This document shows, piece after piece, positions 7,875 through 15,795 of a stretch of DNA of 30,439 nt. The translations under genes were made by a program, and so were the position numbers. The notes beneath the pieces were generated by a model. It worked only from the letters and a program-made list of their open reading frames with translations. It was not told where the DNA came from and ran no database searches. The stretch is from an uncultured Lachnospiraceae bacterium. GTDB taxonomy: Bacteria > Bacillota > Clostridia > Lachnospirales > Lachnospiraceae. Where the stretch lies: assembly GCA_910576895.1 (NCBI GenBank), contig CAJTJZ010000037.1, positions 1 through 30,439 of the forward strand. The letters are read 5' to 3'. Numbering within the stretch: position 1 is the first letter of the stretch; each line of letters starts with the position of its first letter.

Positions 7875-9689
7875 TCAATTCTCAAAAAGTGCTTCAAATT
7901 CCTCTTTTGTAATTCTTTCTTTTTCAATTAATAATTTTGCACAACGATGCAAAACATCAATATTTCCATTTAATATCTCTTTTGCACGCAGATAACATTC
8001 ATTGACAATTTTCTTTACTTCCTCGTCAATCTCATTGGCTATTTTCTCACTATAGCTTCTTGTTTTCGCCATATCTTTCCCAATAAATACTTCATCATCA
8101 TCATCTGCATAACAAATAAGTCCAATAGAATCTGAGAACCCATATTTTGTTACCATATCTCTTGCTCTGCGAGTAGCAACTTTAATATCCTGCGAAGCTC
8201 CTGTTGTAATATCATCAAAAATCATTTCTTCTGCAATACGTCCACCAAGACTTACAATAATATCTTGTTCCATACGGCCTTTTGTATTAAACATTTCATC
8301 TTTTTCTGGCAAAGGCATGGTATAACCTGCTGCTCCTGTTCCTGTTGGAATAACAGAAACGGTATAAACAGGACCAACATCTGGCAAGACATGAAAGAGA
8401 ATTGCATGACCTGCTTCATGATAAGCTGTAATCTTTTTTTCTTTATCAGAAATAATCCTGCTTCGCTTTTCTGTACCAATCCCTACTTTTATAAAGGATT
8501 TTTTCACATCTTCATTGATAATGCATTTTCTGTCGGCTCTCGCAGCACTAATTGCTGCCTCATTCATAAGATTTTCAAGATCTGCTCCTGTAAAGCCTGC
8601 CGTTGTTTGAGCAATCTGTTCCAAATTAATATCATCAGAAAGTGGTTTATCTTTGCAATGAACATTTAAAATCTCTTGTCTTCCACGTACATCTGGCCTT
8701 CCTACCATAACTTTACGATCAAAACGCCCCGGACGTAAAATTGCAGGATCTAAAATATCAACACGATTTGTTGCTGCCATTACAATAATTCCTTCATTGA
8801 CACCAAAACCATCCATTTCTACAAGTAATTGATTTAATGTTTGTTCACGCTCATCATGACCGCCGCCAAGTCCCGTACCACGCCGTCTTGCAACTGCATC
8901 AATTTCATCAATAAAAATAATACATGGAGCATTTCTTGTTGCTTCTTCAAATAAATCTCTTACACGAGAAGCACCTACACCAACAAACATTTCTACAAAG
9001 TCAGATCCAGAAATACTAAAAAATGGTACACCAGCTTCTCCGGCAACTGCTTTTGCAAGTAATGTTTTTCCTGTTCCCGGAGGTCCTTCTAATAAGATTC
9101 CTTTTGGAATCCTTGCACCAACATGAAGATATTTTTTTGGATTTCGCAAAAAATCCACAATTTCTTCTAATTCCTCTTTTTCCTCCTGAAGCCCTGCTAC
9201 CTCTTGAAAAGTCACACTATTTTGTTCTTTTGTTGTCATAACTGCCCGGCTTTTTCCAAAATTCATCATACGAGAATTTCCGCCGCCGGCTGCATTTTGT
9301 CCTGAAAGAAATGTAAATAGCAGAAAAATTACAATAAGTCCAAATAAATACGGTAAAATTGTAACAAAAATTCCTGCACCCTCTGCTTTGTGTACTGTAT
9401 ATCTTTCAAAGCCTACTTCATCCAGTTTTTCTTCTATTGCCGAAACGCTGGAAACATAAAATTCTGTTTCATTATCATTTTCAAATGTTGCTACGACTCG
9501 TCCTGACGTTCCCGCCGAACCCGGATAAATCCTGACATAAGTAATCGTTCCCTGCTCTAAGCTTTTTAAAAACTTTTCCTGATTATATGTCTGTGATGAT
9601 GATGTAATCATAGAAGACATATAAATTGCCGCAATTACAATAGCAAGAAATACTAAATAAATACCTATGCCCCTCATCTGTCTTTTCAC
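7875..9689 (-). CDS. ftsH: ATP-dependent membrane zinc protease FtsH
   Basis: Hexameric AAA+ protease of the inner membrane that degrades misfolded membrane proteins and short-lived regulators. 604 residues. TM1 (about 7-28), an extracytoplasmic domain, TM2 (about 108-128). Walker A GPPGTGKT (202-209), Walker B IIFIDEID (257-264), second region of homology with arginine fingers in LRPGRFDR (318-325), zinc site HEAGH (424-428) and the third ligand Asp501 in TTGASQD. All catalytic residues are present. It starts with GTG, with AGGAGG 8 nt upstream, and the GTGA overlap with the tilS stop indicates translational coupling. In B. subtilis hprT lies between tilS and ftsH; here there is no room for it. 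Confidence 0.97.
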   Translation of the reverse strand: MKRQMRGIGIYLVFLAIVIAAIYMSSMITSSSQTYNQEKFLKSLEQGTITYVRIYPGSAGTSGRVVATFENDNETEFYVSSVSAIEEKLDEVGFERYTVHKAEGAGIFVTILPYLFGLIVIFLLFTFLSGQNAAGGGNSRMMNFGKSRAVMTTKEQNSVTFQEVAGLQEEKEELEEIVDFLRNPKKYLHVGARIPKGILLEGPPGTGKTLLAKAVAGEAGVPFFSISGSDFVEMFVGVGASRVRDLFEEATRNAPCIIFIDEIDAVARRRGTGLGGGHDEREQTLNQLLVEMDGFGVNEGIIVMAATNRVDILDPAILRPGRFDRKVMVGRPDVRGRQEILNVHCKDKPLSDDINLEQIAQTTAGFTGADLENLMNEAAISAARADRKCIINEDVKKSFIKVGIGTEKRSRIISDKEKKITAYHEAGHAILFHVLPDVGPVYTVSVIPTGTGAAGYTMPLPEKDEMFNTKGRMEQDIIVSLGGRIAEEMIFDDITTGASQDIKVATRRARDMVTKYGFSDSIGLICYADDDDEVFIGKDMAKTRSYSEKIANEIDEEVKKIVNECYLRAKEILNGNIDVLHRCAKLLIEKERITKEEFEALFEN

Positions 9690-11176
9690 TTTATTCGCCT
9701 CCTGTCTTTTCTGGAAAATTGTAGTTCCAGTACCATCTGTGTAACTTCCCCAACCTTATATTCTTCACTGATACGTCCTCCGATAATCCAAATAATATGG
9801 CTTCCATTTGCAAGCAAAAGAACATGTTCTCTTTCTTCCTTTGGAATTTTTTCATGAATAAAATATTGCTTCAATTTTTTATGTTTGCCGAAAGCGTCCA
9901 GTATAAACCAGTCTCCTGCTCTACGGGTACGGAATAGAGCCGTAGATATTTTATCATAATCGAACCATTTCGTATAGTTATTTTTCGGAATTATCACATT
10001 TTTTTCAAAAAAACATAGCTTCCAAGTAATTTTTCCTACTTGTTCTGATAATTCTTTTTCACCTGTTAAGGGAAATTTCTCTGGATGATACTTTCTCATC
10101 TGTTCAATATATGCTCTTTCCTGCTCAGAAAAAAGTGAAAAACTTATACTATTTTCATTGAATGGTTCTTTTTCTATTTTTTCCAATCGAACTCCAAAAA
10201 AATCTCTTTTTGCGAAAAGATGATAAGGAAGTTCTATTTTTTTTCCTGATTGTTTTGAAAAAAGTTTATCAAATTCTATGATATGACATTCCTCAATATC
10301 TTTTTTGCTGCCTGCAAGTTTACAAATAGCTTCATAAAGAACTCTTTTTCTAATAAAAGAAGCTTCTTGTTCATAAGCTTCTTTTTCTATATAAAACGAT
10401 TCTTCCTGCCAGATTCCATTATGACATAAGCCAAGCCTTTCTAGTGCTGCCCCTGTCTGTTCTTTTAAATAATGCTCTGCTTCTAACATTTGCTCTGCTG
10501 TTTCTGCCATATGACAAGCTGCCTTTGCATTTATTTGTTCTAATAATGGAAATACGCTAAGGCGAAGTTTATTTCTTGCATATTTCTCTGAAAAATTACT
10601 AAAATCCGTTCGATAAGAAATTTCCTTTTCTTTAAGATAACGACAAATTTCCTTTCTTTCTACACATAAAAAGGGACGGATCTTATCTTCATTAACTGGC
10701 TGCATACCACAAAGTCCCTGAAAGCTACTGCCACGTATCAGATGAAATAACATTGTTTCTGCCTGATCATCTTTATGATGAGCTAATGCAATTTTATCTG
10801 CATGAAGTGTACGTTTTGCTTCCGCAAATGCTTGATATCGCAATCTTCTTGCTGTTTCTTCTTCCCCCTCCTTTGTAAGCTTTGCTTCTAAAGGTACTTG
10901 ACAATGATAAGCAATACAAGGAATCTTCCATTTTTCACAAAATTCCTTTACAAATTCCTCATCTTTATCTGCTTCTTTTCCACGAATGCCATGATGAATA
11001 TGCACTGCTGTTAATTTCCACTTCTCTTTTTTTGAAAAACAATGCAAGACCTGCAATAAGCATAAGGAATCCGCTCCGCCAGAAACTCCTACTAGTATAT
11101 GTTCCTTCTTTGATATCATTTGATATTTCTCTATATAATTCTTTACTGTTTTTTCAAATGTATAACAAAAATCCAT
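9686..11176 (-). CDS. tilS: tRNA(Ile)-lysidine synthase TilS
   Basis: Attaches lysine to C34 of the CAU-anticodon tRNA-Ile so that it reads AUA. Essential in most bacteria. 496 residues. The N-terminal PP-loop ATPase carries SGGADS at 32-37 (GVSGGADSLCLLQVL). The family signatures VHIHHGIRG, AHHKDDQAET and RNKLR follow, then the TilS-specific C-terminal domain, where FDYDKI and RAGDWF are visible. The ATG has AAGGA 5 nt upstream. It lies 16 bp behind spoIIE and overlaps ftsH by 4 bp. Because spoIIE is a sporulation gene and tilS is needed in growth, a promoter within the 3' part of spoIIE is expected. I could not pin one down. Confidence 0.95.
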   Translation of the reverse strand: MDFCYTFEKTVKNYIEKYQMISKKEHILVGVSGGADSLCLLQVLHCFSKKEKWKLTAVHIHHGIRGKEADKDEEFVKEFCEKWKIPCIAYHCQVPLEAKLTKEGEEETARRLRYQAFAEAKRTLHADKIALAHHKDDQAETMLFHLIRGSSFQGLCGMQPVNEDKIRPFLCVERKEICRYLKEKEISYRTDFSNFSEKYARNKLRLSVFPLLEQINAKAACHMAETAEQMLEAEHYLKEQTGAALERLGLCHNGIWQEESFYIEKEAYEQEASFIRKRVLYEAICKLAGSKKDIEECHIIEFDKLFSKQSGKKIELPYHLFAKRDFFGVRLEKIEKEPFNENSISFSLFSEQERAYIEQMRKYHPEKFPLTGEKELSEQVGKITWKLCFFEKNVIIPKNNYTKWFDYDKISTALFRTRRAGDWFILDAFGKHKKLKQYFIHEKIPKEEREHVLLLANGSHIIWIIGGRISEEYKVGEVTQMVLELQFSRKDRRRIK

Positions 11177-11192
11177 TTCTATCCTTCTTTTT

Positions 11193-12710
11193 TTAACGTT
11201 TTAAGCGAAAATGACGTTTCCGCTGATTTTCATAAACTGCAATTACTAATACTGTCATATCATCATGTAGACCATCCTCCTCATGATCGATAGCAAAATT
11301 TAAAATCCTGTCTGCCATTTCTTGCGGACTTCTTACTGATAGCATAGACAAATAACCCTTCATCATTTGATCTTTATTTTCCGCATGAAGTGCTTCTAAA
11401 ACACCATCTGTCATCATAATTAAAAAATCACCCTGATAAAGCTTATGTACTTTTGGCTCAAGTTCCTCTATAGCAAACATTCCCGCTGGAAGCATACTTT
11501 CCTCAATAGTAATAATCGTACTCCCCCGTTTTAAATAAGAGGGTGCTGCTCCTGCTTTATAAAAGGTAACTATACCATTATATAAATTTAATAAAGAAAT
11601 ATCTGCTGTTACTGCAGAAGGATTTTGCATATCTGTTAAAAATAAAGTATTTACCATTCGCATTGCTGCCTGTACAGAAAAACCTGCTTCTAAAAACTCC
11701 TCTAAAAGTTCAATTACCATACAACTTTCCTGTTGTGCCATAACACCGCTTCCCATACCATCAGAAAGCATGCATGCTGTTTTCGCATCTGGCAATTCTT
11801 TGATAGAAAAAGTATCACCAGAGATTGTATTTCCTGCCTTTACGGTTCTTGCTATTCCAGTAAAAATTTTAAACTGTGCATCTTGTGATAATCGAATCAC
11901 TTCATAGTGATCGGTAAGCAGTTTCGTTCCATTTCCTTCTAACCGCATCTTTTTTCCAATGGCACGTCCTGCAAGTTCTGCCACTTCTTTTGCTGCAACA
12001 CAGCCGTTCCATTTTGAACGTACCGTAACTAAAATTTGTAACATTCCATTCTGATCTTCTAAAAAAACAGCATCTTCCATTTCCATATGATGCCTTCTTA
12101 ATTCTGCTGCAAGTTTTCCATAATACTCATATTCTATATTCTTTCCTCTATAAATTGCTTGCGAAAAATTTTTTAAAACAGAAGAAAGTTCCTTTAATTG
12201 CCCGCCTGCTAACATCCGCACTTCAGCCATACGATTCCGCATTTGCAATTGTTGTTCTGCCGCAATAAACTCCTCTGTTGCAGTATACATAAAATCCTCT
12301 AAATGAATACATCGCTTTAAAAATTCTTGTGCCTTGTCCACTTCCAATTGTTCTTTATTTTCCTCTAAAGATTCTTCTGTTATAGTCATATTCTTATCGG
12401 TGCTATTATTGATATCAGCCAATTCACATTCCATTGTAGTTTGTTCTTGTGGATATTGTTCAGAATCTTTTAAAAGCTTCATAATAGCGGAAAAATTATC
12501 ATAAGAATAATATGCATGACATCGTTTTTCCTGTTCACAGCCATAACAAAGCGTTGCACATATATTGTCAAAAATCTGCTCCTTTTGCTTTTCTGAAAGC
12601 TTTTTCTGTATCTGAAAATCCCGCAAGAAACAATTGGAAAGCTTTTGAAGGCTGCTAGAAATTTCTTCTATTCGTTCCCCTGCAATTGCAAGTCCTCCCC
12701 ATTCTTTCAT
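11193..12710 (-). CDS. spoIIE: SpoIIE-type sporulation phosphatase without the N-terminal membrane domain
   Basis: PP2C-type serine phosphatase. In Bacillus it dephosphorylates SpoIIAA and so releases sigma-F in the forespore. 505 residues against about 800-830 for B. subtilis SpoIIE. The central region starts with a cysteine cluster (C51, C55, C58, C64) and an acidic stretch (about 94-126). The phosphatase domain (about 290-495) has SGDT (297-300), SDGMGSG (316-322), MTDG and HDDMTV (482-487), so the metal-binding Asp residues are kept. No transmembrane segment is present, whereas the family normally has about ten. The promoter lies only 57 bp upstream of the ATG, which rules out a longer N-terminus. 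GGAG is 8 nt before the ATG. Position between divIC and tilS matches B. subtilis synteny. Confidence 0.88.
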   Translation of the reverse strand: MKEWGGLAIAGERIEEISSSLQKLSNCFLRDFQIQKKLSEKQKEQIFDNICATLCYGCEQEKRCHAYYSYDNFSAIMKLLKDSEQYPQEQTTMECELADINNSTDKNMTITEESLEENKEQLEVDKAQEFLKRCIHLEDFMYTATEEFIAAEQQLQMRNRMAEVRMLAGGQLKELSSVLKNFSQAIYRGKNIEYEYYGKLAAELRRHHMEMEDAVFLEDQNGMLQILVTVRSKWNGCVAAKEVAELAGRAIGKKMRLEGNGTKLLTDHYEVIRLSQDAQFKIFTGIARTVKAGNTISGDTFSIKELPDAKTACMLSDGMGSGVMAQQESCMVIELLEEFLEAGFSVQAAMRMVNTLFLTDMQNPSAVTADISLLNLYNGIVTFYKAGAAPSYLKRGSTIITIEESMLPAGMFAIEELEPKVHKLYQGDFLIMMTDGVLEALHAENKDQMMKGYLSMLSVRSPQEMADRILNFAIDHEEDGLHDDMTVLVIAVYENQRKRHFRLKR

Positions 12711-12766
12711 AATATAATCTCCATTCCTTTAACTTTATATTGGAATTGTTTGCTTCTACCAGCGAT

Positions 12767-12800
12767 ATTATAAAATATAGGAAATGCGAAATTTGTCAAA
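12767..12800 (-). promoter_or_regulatory. Spo0A-type spoIIE promoter: -35 and -10 with a 21-bp spacer and a 0A box
   Basis: Minus strand TTGACA (12794-12799) and TATAAT (12767-12772) are both perfect but 21 bp apart. B. subtilis spoIIE and spoIIG have this unusual 21-22 bp spacing and depend on Spo0A~P. The -35 lies inside TTTGTCAAA (12792-12800, plus strand), close to the 0A-box core TTGTCGAA, so Spo0A binding over the -35 is likely. Confidence 0.7.
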
Positions 12801-12843
12801 GGAAAGATGCATATGGATTTTTTTTATCTTTATTCTTAAAATT

Positions 12844-12877
12844 ACAAAGAATCCCAGACTTGGGATTCCTTTTTCTA
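12844..12877. terminator. Terminator between divIC and spoIIE
   Basis: AAAGAATCCCA / TGGGATTCCTTTTT forms a stem of about 10 bp with a tight 4-nt loop. T-rich sequence follows on either strand, but it is better placed to end the leftward divIC transcript ahead of the spoIIE promoter. Confidence 0.65.
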
Positions 12878-12907
12878 TCATATTTACTGAAAATGGACAT
12901 AAACTTG

Positions 12908-13213
12908 TTATTCTTCTTCCTTTGCCTTTAATAAAACCTCATCCTTATATACAAGCCCCAGCTTATCTCTTGCAACTTCTTCCACATATTGATCTGTTTT
13001 TACATAATCCCTATAATCTTCAATTTCTGCTGTCCGTTCTTGTTCTTCTTTCATTTTCTCATCTAGTTCTTTCATTTTGCTCTCATAATCATCTAATGTT
13101 TTTCCTGTCCGATAGCTTTGATATGCTGCTGCCGAACCAGCTACTAAAAATAAGAAGCCACCAATTAAAAATTTCCTTTTATTACTTCTTTTCCGTTTTT
13201 TTACTTTTTTCAT
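12908..13213 (-). CDS. divIC: Septum formation initiator DivIC/FtsB family
   Basis: Bitopic division protein that forms a complex with FtsL and DivIB at the septum. 101 residues: a basic cytoplasmic tail (KKVKKRKRSNKRK), one membrane segment (about 14-33), a coiled coil (about 37-66, DDYESKMKELDEKMKEEQER) and the C-terminal family motif ARDKLGLVYKDEVL. Length and order match the family. AGGAGG lies 6 nt before the ATG. Position behind yabQ and before spoIIE is the conserved Firmicutes order. Confidence 0.92.
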   Translation of the reverse strand: MKKVKKRKRSNKRKFLIGGFLFLVAGSAAAYQSYRTGKTLDDYESKMKELDEKMKEEQERTAEIEDYRDYVKTDQYVEEVARDKLGLVYKDEVLLKAKEEE

Positions 13214-13268
13214 TGAGACCTCCTATTTTTATCATTTCTTGTTTTTTTCAATCTCTTTTTGTATTCTT

Positions 13269-13754
13269 TTATTTCTTACTACTTATTTTAACGATTCTTA
13301 CATACTTTTTCAAGCGGTTTCCAAAAAATTTTACCATTTTCTTCTGTTTTCTTTTTAAAAAACGAAATGTCCAACAACATCTACGTCCTAAAAACGATGC
13401 TGGCTTACTAAGAAAATATAAAATTTTATGTACCATTCGCCGAAGCAAGTTTAAAATCCAAGTAAGCCCTTTTAAAACAAGATGATCAAATAAAAAATAC
13501 CATAAAAGCAGCCCTGTAGAAATTCCAAAAAAGAAACAGCTTCGATATGTCCCACTGTTTTTTTCAAATACCATTAAAAACAGCAAAATTCCAGCAGCCA
13601 TCCAGAAAGCAAGATCTTCTGCTGCAATCCAAAATACATTATGTACAAATACTCTGCGAACACAACGCAAAATATCATAGACACAAAAAAAAGCAGCTCC
13701 ATATAACATAGAATATAAAAAAAATATTGCCTCCCCCGGAATGAACACAGGCAT
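13269..13754 (-). CDS. yabQ: Spore cortex biosynthesis protein YabQ
   Basis: Membrane protein of the mother cell needed for spore cortex formation in B. subtilis. About 161 residues with hydrophobic segments near residues 8-25, 43-60, 68-85 and 87-110. The YabQ signature is readable as SMLYGAAFFCVYDILRCVRR near the N-terminus, followed by a basic C-terminal tail. Two ATGs lie 6 bp apart. The inner one (13754) has GGAAGG 6 nt upstream, while the outer one (13760) abuts it, so I chose the inner. It is 40 bp behind yabP and shares its sigma-E-type promoter. Confidence 0.88.
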   Translation of the reverse strand: MPVFIPGEAIFFLYSMLYGAAFFCVYDILRCVRRVFVHNVFWIAAEDLAFWMAAGILLFLMVFEKNSGTYRSCFFFGISTGLLLWYFLFDHLVLKGLTWILNLLRRMVHKILYFLSKPASFLGRRCCWTFRFLKRKQKKMVKFFGNRLKKYVRIVKISSKK

Positions 13755-13794
13755 AGGCATCCTTCCTTCCTTTCTTTTTTTTATGCGATGTTTC

Positions 13795-14082
13795 CTAACG
13801 GAATATCCGCCCGAAAAAAGATCCTTCTTTTGTGCCTAGTGTTCCTGTATCTGAATAATTCATGCTATCTACGTGTCCTTCAATATCTACCTCACCCTTT
13901 TCAAGTGATAAACGATTCACATGAAGATCATCACCCCGTAACATTAAAATTCCCATATCTGTTTCTAACAATACCTCATTTGCATCAAAGGAAAGCACAT
14001 CTTTTACTCCTGTCACTAATGCCTTTTTTCTGCCATTTAAACTTAATCTGTGTACTGAAGTCCCTGTCTGCCGATCTTCCAT
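13795..14082 (-). CDS. yabP: Sporulation protein YabP
   Basis: Small YabP/YqfC-family protein, needed in the mother cell for spore envelope assembly. 95 residues. The core reads HRLSLNGRKKALVTGVKDVL and continues with FDANEVLLETDMGILMLRG and NRLSLEKGEVDIEG, typical of the family. The frame is open up to 14196, but the sigma-E-type promoter at 14163-14192 lies inside that extension, so the ATG at 14082 with AGGG 6 nt upstream is the start. The codons upstream also look non-coding. It is followed by yabQ in the same transcript. Confidence 0.92.
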   Translation of the reverse strand: MEDRQTGTSVHRLSLNGRKKALVTGVKDVLSFDANEVLLETDMGILMLRGDDLHVNRLSLEKGEVDIEGHVDSMNYSDTGTLGTKEGSFFGRIFR

Positions 14083-14162
14083 ACAAATCCCTGCCTTTCT
14101 TGTATTTTTGTATCTCTTTTTCGGCAAAGAACATGAATACCTACTATTTGCCTGTCTTTTAG

Positions 14163-14192
14163 ATTGTATGGAAAATTCTTTCGCAATATGAC
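14163..14192 (-). promoter_or_regulatory. Sigma-E-type promoter for yabP-yabQ
   Basis: Minus strand GTCATATT (14185-14192), 14 bp, CATACAAT (14163-14170). This matches the published sigma-E consensus (KMATATT, 14-15 bp, CATACAMT). B. subtilis yabP is also sigma-E dependent. The predicted start is about 75 nt before the yabP ATG. Confidence 0.8.
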
Positions 14193-14234
14193 TCAAAATT
14201 ATAATCCAAGCTTAGAATCTCAATTTTTTCTTTT

Positions 14235-14480
14235 TTATAAATACTGAAACATCTCTTTTGCATTTTCTTTTTTTACAGTTTCTTGTGTACTTAATACTTC
14301 TGCTTTTACTTGTTTATTTCCAAAACCAACTTCAATAATATCTCCAACTTTAATTTCCTGTGATGCCTTTGCTACTTTTCCATTCACGGTAACTCTCCCG
14401 ACTGTACAGGCTTCATTTGCAACAGTACGCCGCTTAATAATACGTGAAACCTTTAAATATTTATCTAACCTCATAATCAT
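14235..14480 (-). CDS. rqcP: S4-domain protein RqcP (YabO)
   Basis: Small S4 RNA-binding protein. In B. subtilis RqcP works with RqcH in ribosome quality control, helping alanine tailing of stalled nascent chains on 50S subunits. About 81 residues. The S4 fold is evident from MRLDKYLKVSRIIKRRTVA, then GRVTVNGKVAKASQEIKVGD and IIEVGFG. Three starts are possible: GTG 14486, ATG 14480 and ATG 14474. AAGG lies 6 nt before 14480, which I chose. The functional core begins with the MRLDKY motif at 14474 in any case. Located between hup and yabP, as is common in Clostridia. Confidence 0.92.
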   Translation of the reverse strand: MIMRLDKYLKVSRIIKRRTVANEACTVGRVTVNGKVAKASQEIKVGDIIEVGFGNKQVKAEVLSTQETVKKENAKEMFQYL

Positions 14481-14508
14481 TTTCACCCTTTCCTTTCATC
14501 ATAGAAGA

Positions 14509-14540
14509 AAAGAACATCTGCTATAAAACAGATGCTCTTT
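14509..14540 (-). terminator. Terminator of hup
   Basis: AAAGAGCATCTG / CAGATGTTCTTT stem of 11-12 bp with an 8-nt loop, followed by a T-rich tail on the minus strand. It lies 43 bp after the hup stop and directly upstream of rqcP, which may depend on read-through. Confidence 0.7.
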
Positions 14541-14583
14541 TGAAATGACCTGTCATTTGACAAGTCTTCACTACAAGCCCGGG

Positions 14584-14859
14584 TTATGCATTTACTAAAT
14601 CCTTTAAAGCTTTCCCTGCTTTGAACTTTGGTGTTTTAGAAGCAGCAATCGTCATCGGCTCATTTGTATGAGGATTTCTGCCCTCTCTTGCAGCTCGTTC
14701 TGAAACTTCAAATGTACCAAATCCAACCAACTGCACCTTGCCGCCCTTTGCCAGTTCTTCAGATACCACATCAGAAAATGCCTTTAATGCCTTCTCCGCA
14801 TCCTTCTTAGATAATTCTGACTTCTCCGCAATTGCTGCTACTAATTCTGACTTGTTCAT
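14584..14859 (-). CDS. hup: HU family DNA-binding protein
   Basis: Histone-like nucleoid protein that binds and bends DNA as a dimer. 91 residues, the usual length. MNKSELVAAIAEKSELSKKD is the canonical N-terminus, GFGTFEVSERAAREGRNPHT carries the DNA-binding arm with the intercalating Pro in RNP, and it ends KFKAGKALKDLVN. AGAGGAGG lies 9 nt before the ATG. It has a strong promoter and its own terminator, as expected for an abundant protein. Confidence 0.97.
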   Translation of the reverse strand: MNKSELVAAIAEKSELSKKDAEKALKAFSDVVSEELAKGGKVQLVGFGTFEVSERAAREGRNPHTNEPMTIAASKTPKFKAGKALKDLVNA

Positions 14860-14953
14860 GGATAAAATCCTCCTCTAAAAATTGATGTTATAAATCCCAG
14901 ATACATTACCTTCAAAAACATATTCAGTATCAAGGAACAATACTACAACATAC

Positions 14954-14982
14954 TTTATAAACTTAACAAACCCCTTTGTCAA
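14954..14982 (-). promoter_or_regulatory. Sigma-A promoter of hup
   Basis: TTGACA (14977-14982), 17 bp, TATAAA (14954-14959) on the minus strand. The leader is about 90 nt. Confidence 0.75.
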
Positions 14983-15074
14983 GATTTTTTAACAGTTTTT
15001 TACAAGGATTTTATTCATTTTTAAATTTCCCAGAAATATTTTTATAAATTCATATAATTAATACTCTATTTCCT

Positions 15075-15617
15075 TCATTGTTCCATCTGTTTTCCAAGGA
15101 AGCCTGCTGCCGATGCAGCTAATTTTGCTTCTACTTCACCAAATCCTTCCTTTGGTTCTCTTGTTAAAATAATTACTGATCCAATGACATCTCCTTCACT
15201 AATAATTGGTGTAATTACCTCCTGTTTATAATCCTCTGCCTCATTTGTTATTTTAATAAAATTTTTTTCATTGCGAGAAGCTAATACACTCTCTCTTTCT
15301 GTAATCACATCTTCCAGATCTTTACTAATTGGTTTCATTAAGATATCTTTCTTACCTCCTGATACAGCAATCAGTTGATCTCTATCGGTAATACAAACGG
15401 TATGACCTGTTGTCTGTGAAAGAGAATCTGCATATTGCTTTGCAAATTGCGTTAATTCTCCAATAGGAGAATATTTCTTTAAAATAATTTCACCTTCGCG
15501 ATCGGTAAAAATCTCTAATGGATCACCCTCACGAATACGCAGTGTACGGCGTATTTCTTTTGGAATCACGACACGCCCAAGATCATCAATACGGCGTACA
15601 ATACCAGTTGCTTTCAT
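15075..15617 (-). CDS. spoVT: Stage V sporulation regulator SpoVT
   Basis: AbrB-family transcription factor that adjusts sigma-G-dependent genes in the forespore. 180 residues. The N-terminal swapped-hairpin DNA-binding domain reads MKATGIVRRIDDLGRVVIPK then EIRRTLRIREGDPLEIF (about 1-50). A GAF-like C-terminal domain (about 60-180) follows. This two-domain build separates SpoVT from plain AbrB. The ATG at 15617 has GGAGG 9 nt upstream. An upstream in-frame start at 15665 has no ribosome binding site and would precede the invariant MKATGIVRR start. In B. subtilis spoVT also lies just upstream of the yabO-yabP-yabQ-divIC group. Confidence 0.95.
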   Translation of the reverse strand: MKATGIVRRIDDLGRVVIPKEIRRTLRIREGDPLEIFTDREGEIILKKYSPIGELTQFAKQYADSLSQTTGHTVCITDRDQLIAVSGGKKDILMKPISKDLEDVITERESVLASRNEKNFIKITNEAEDYKQEVITPIISEGDVIGSVIILTREPKEGFGEVEAKLAASAAGFLGKQMEQ

Positions 15618-15743
15618 ATTATAATTCCTCCATTTCTCATTGCCTTTAAACATCTTATTTGGCATAGCTTCTTAGAACCGACAAATATCGGTCATTTAAA
15701 TTTCCTTATTTTAAAGCTTTTTTAATCTTTTTTGTAGTTGTAG

Positions 15744-15772
15744 TAGTATCTGTAAAAAATGGCGAATTATTC
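15744..15772 (-). promoter_or_regulatory. Sigma-G-like promoter of spoVT
   Basis: Minus strand GAATA (15768-15772), 17 bp, GATACTA (15744-15750). The sigma-G consensus is GHATR, about 18 bp, CATWHTA, so this is one mismatch and 1 bp from consensus. B. subtilis spoVT is sigma-G dependent. The leader of about 120 nt carries a small hairpin (ACCGA / TCGGT, 15678-15693). Confidence 0.5.
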
Positions 15773-15795
15773 ATATGCACTTTTTTTTCTTATTT

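Noticed and set aside
12784..13485. 233-residue open frame on the plus strand
   Set aside because: It lies antisense to divIC and yabQ, has no ribosome binding site, and its composition is that of a reverse-complement shadow.
14083..14196. Longer YabP N-terminus
   Set aside because: The sigma-E promoter at 14163-14192 lies within it and the residues do not match the family.
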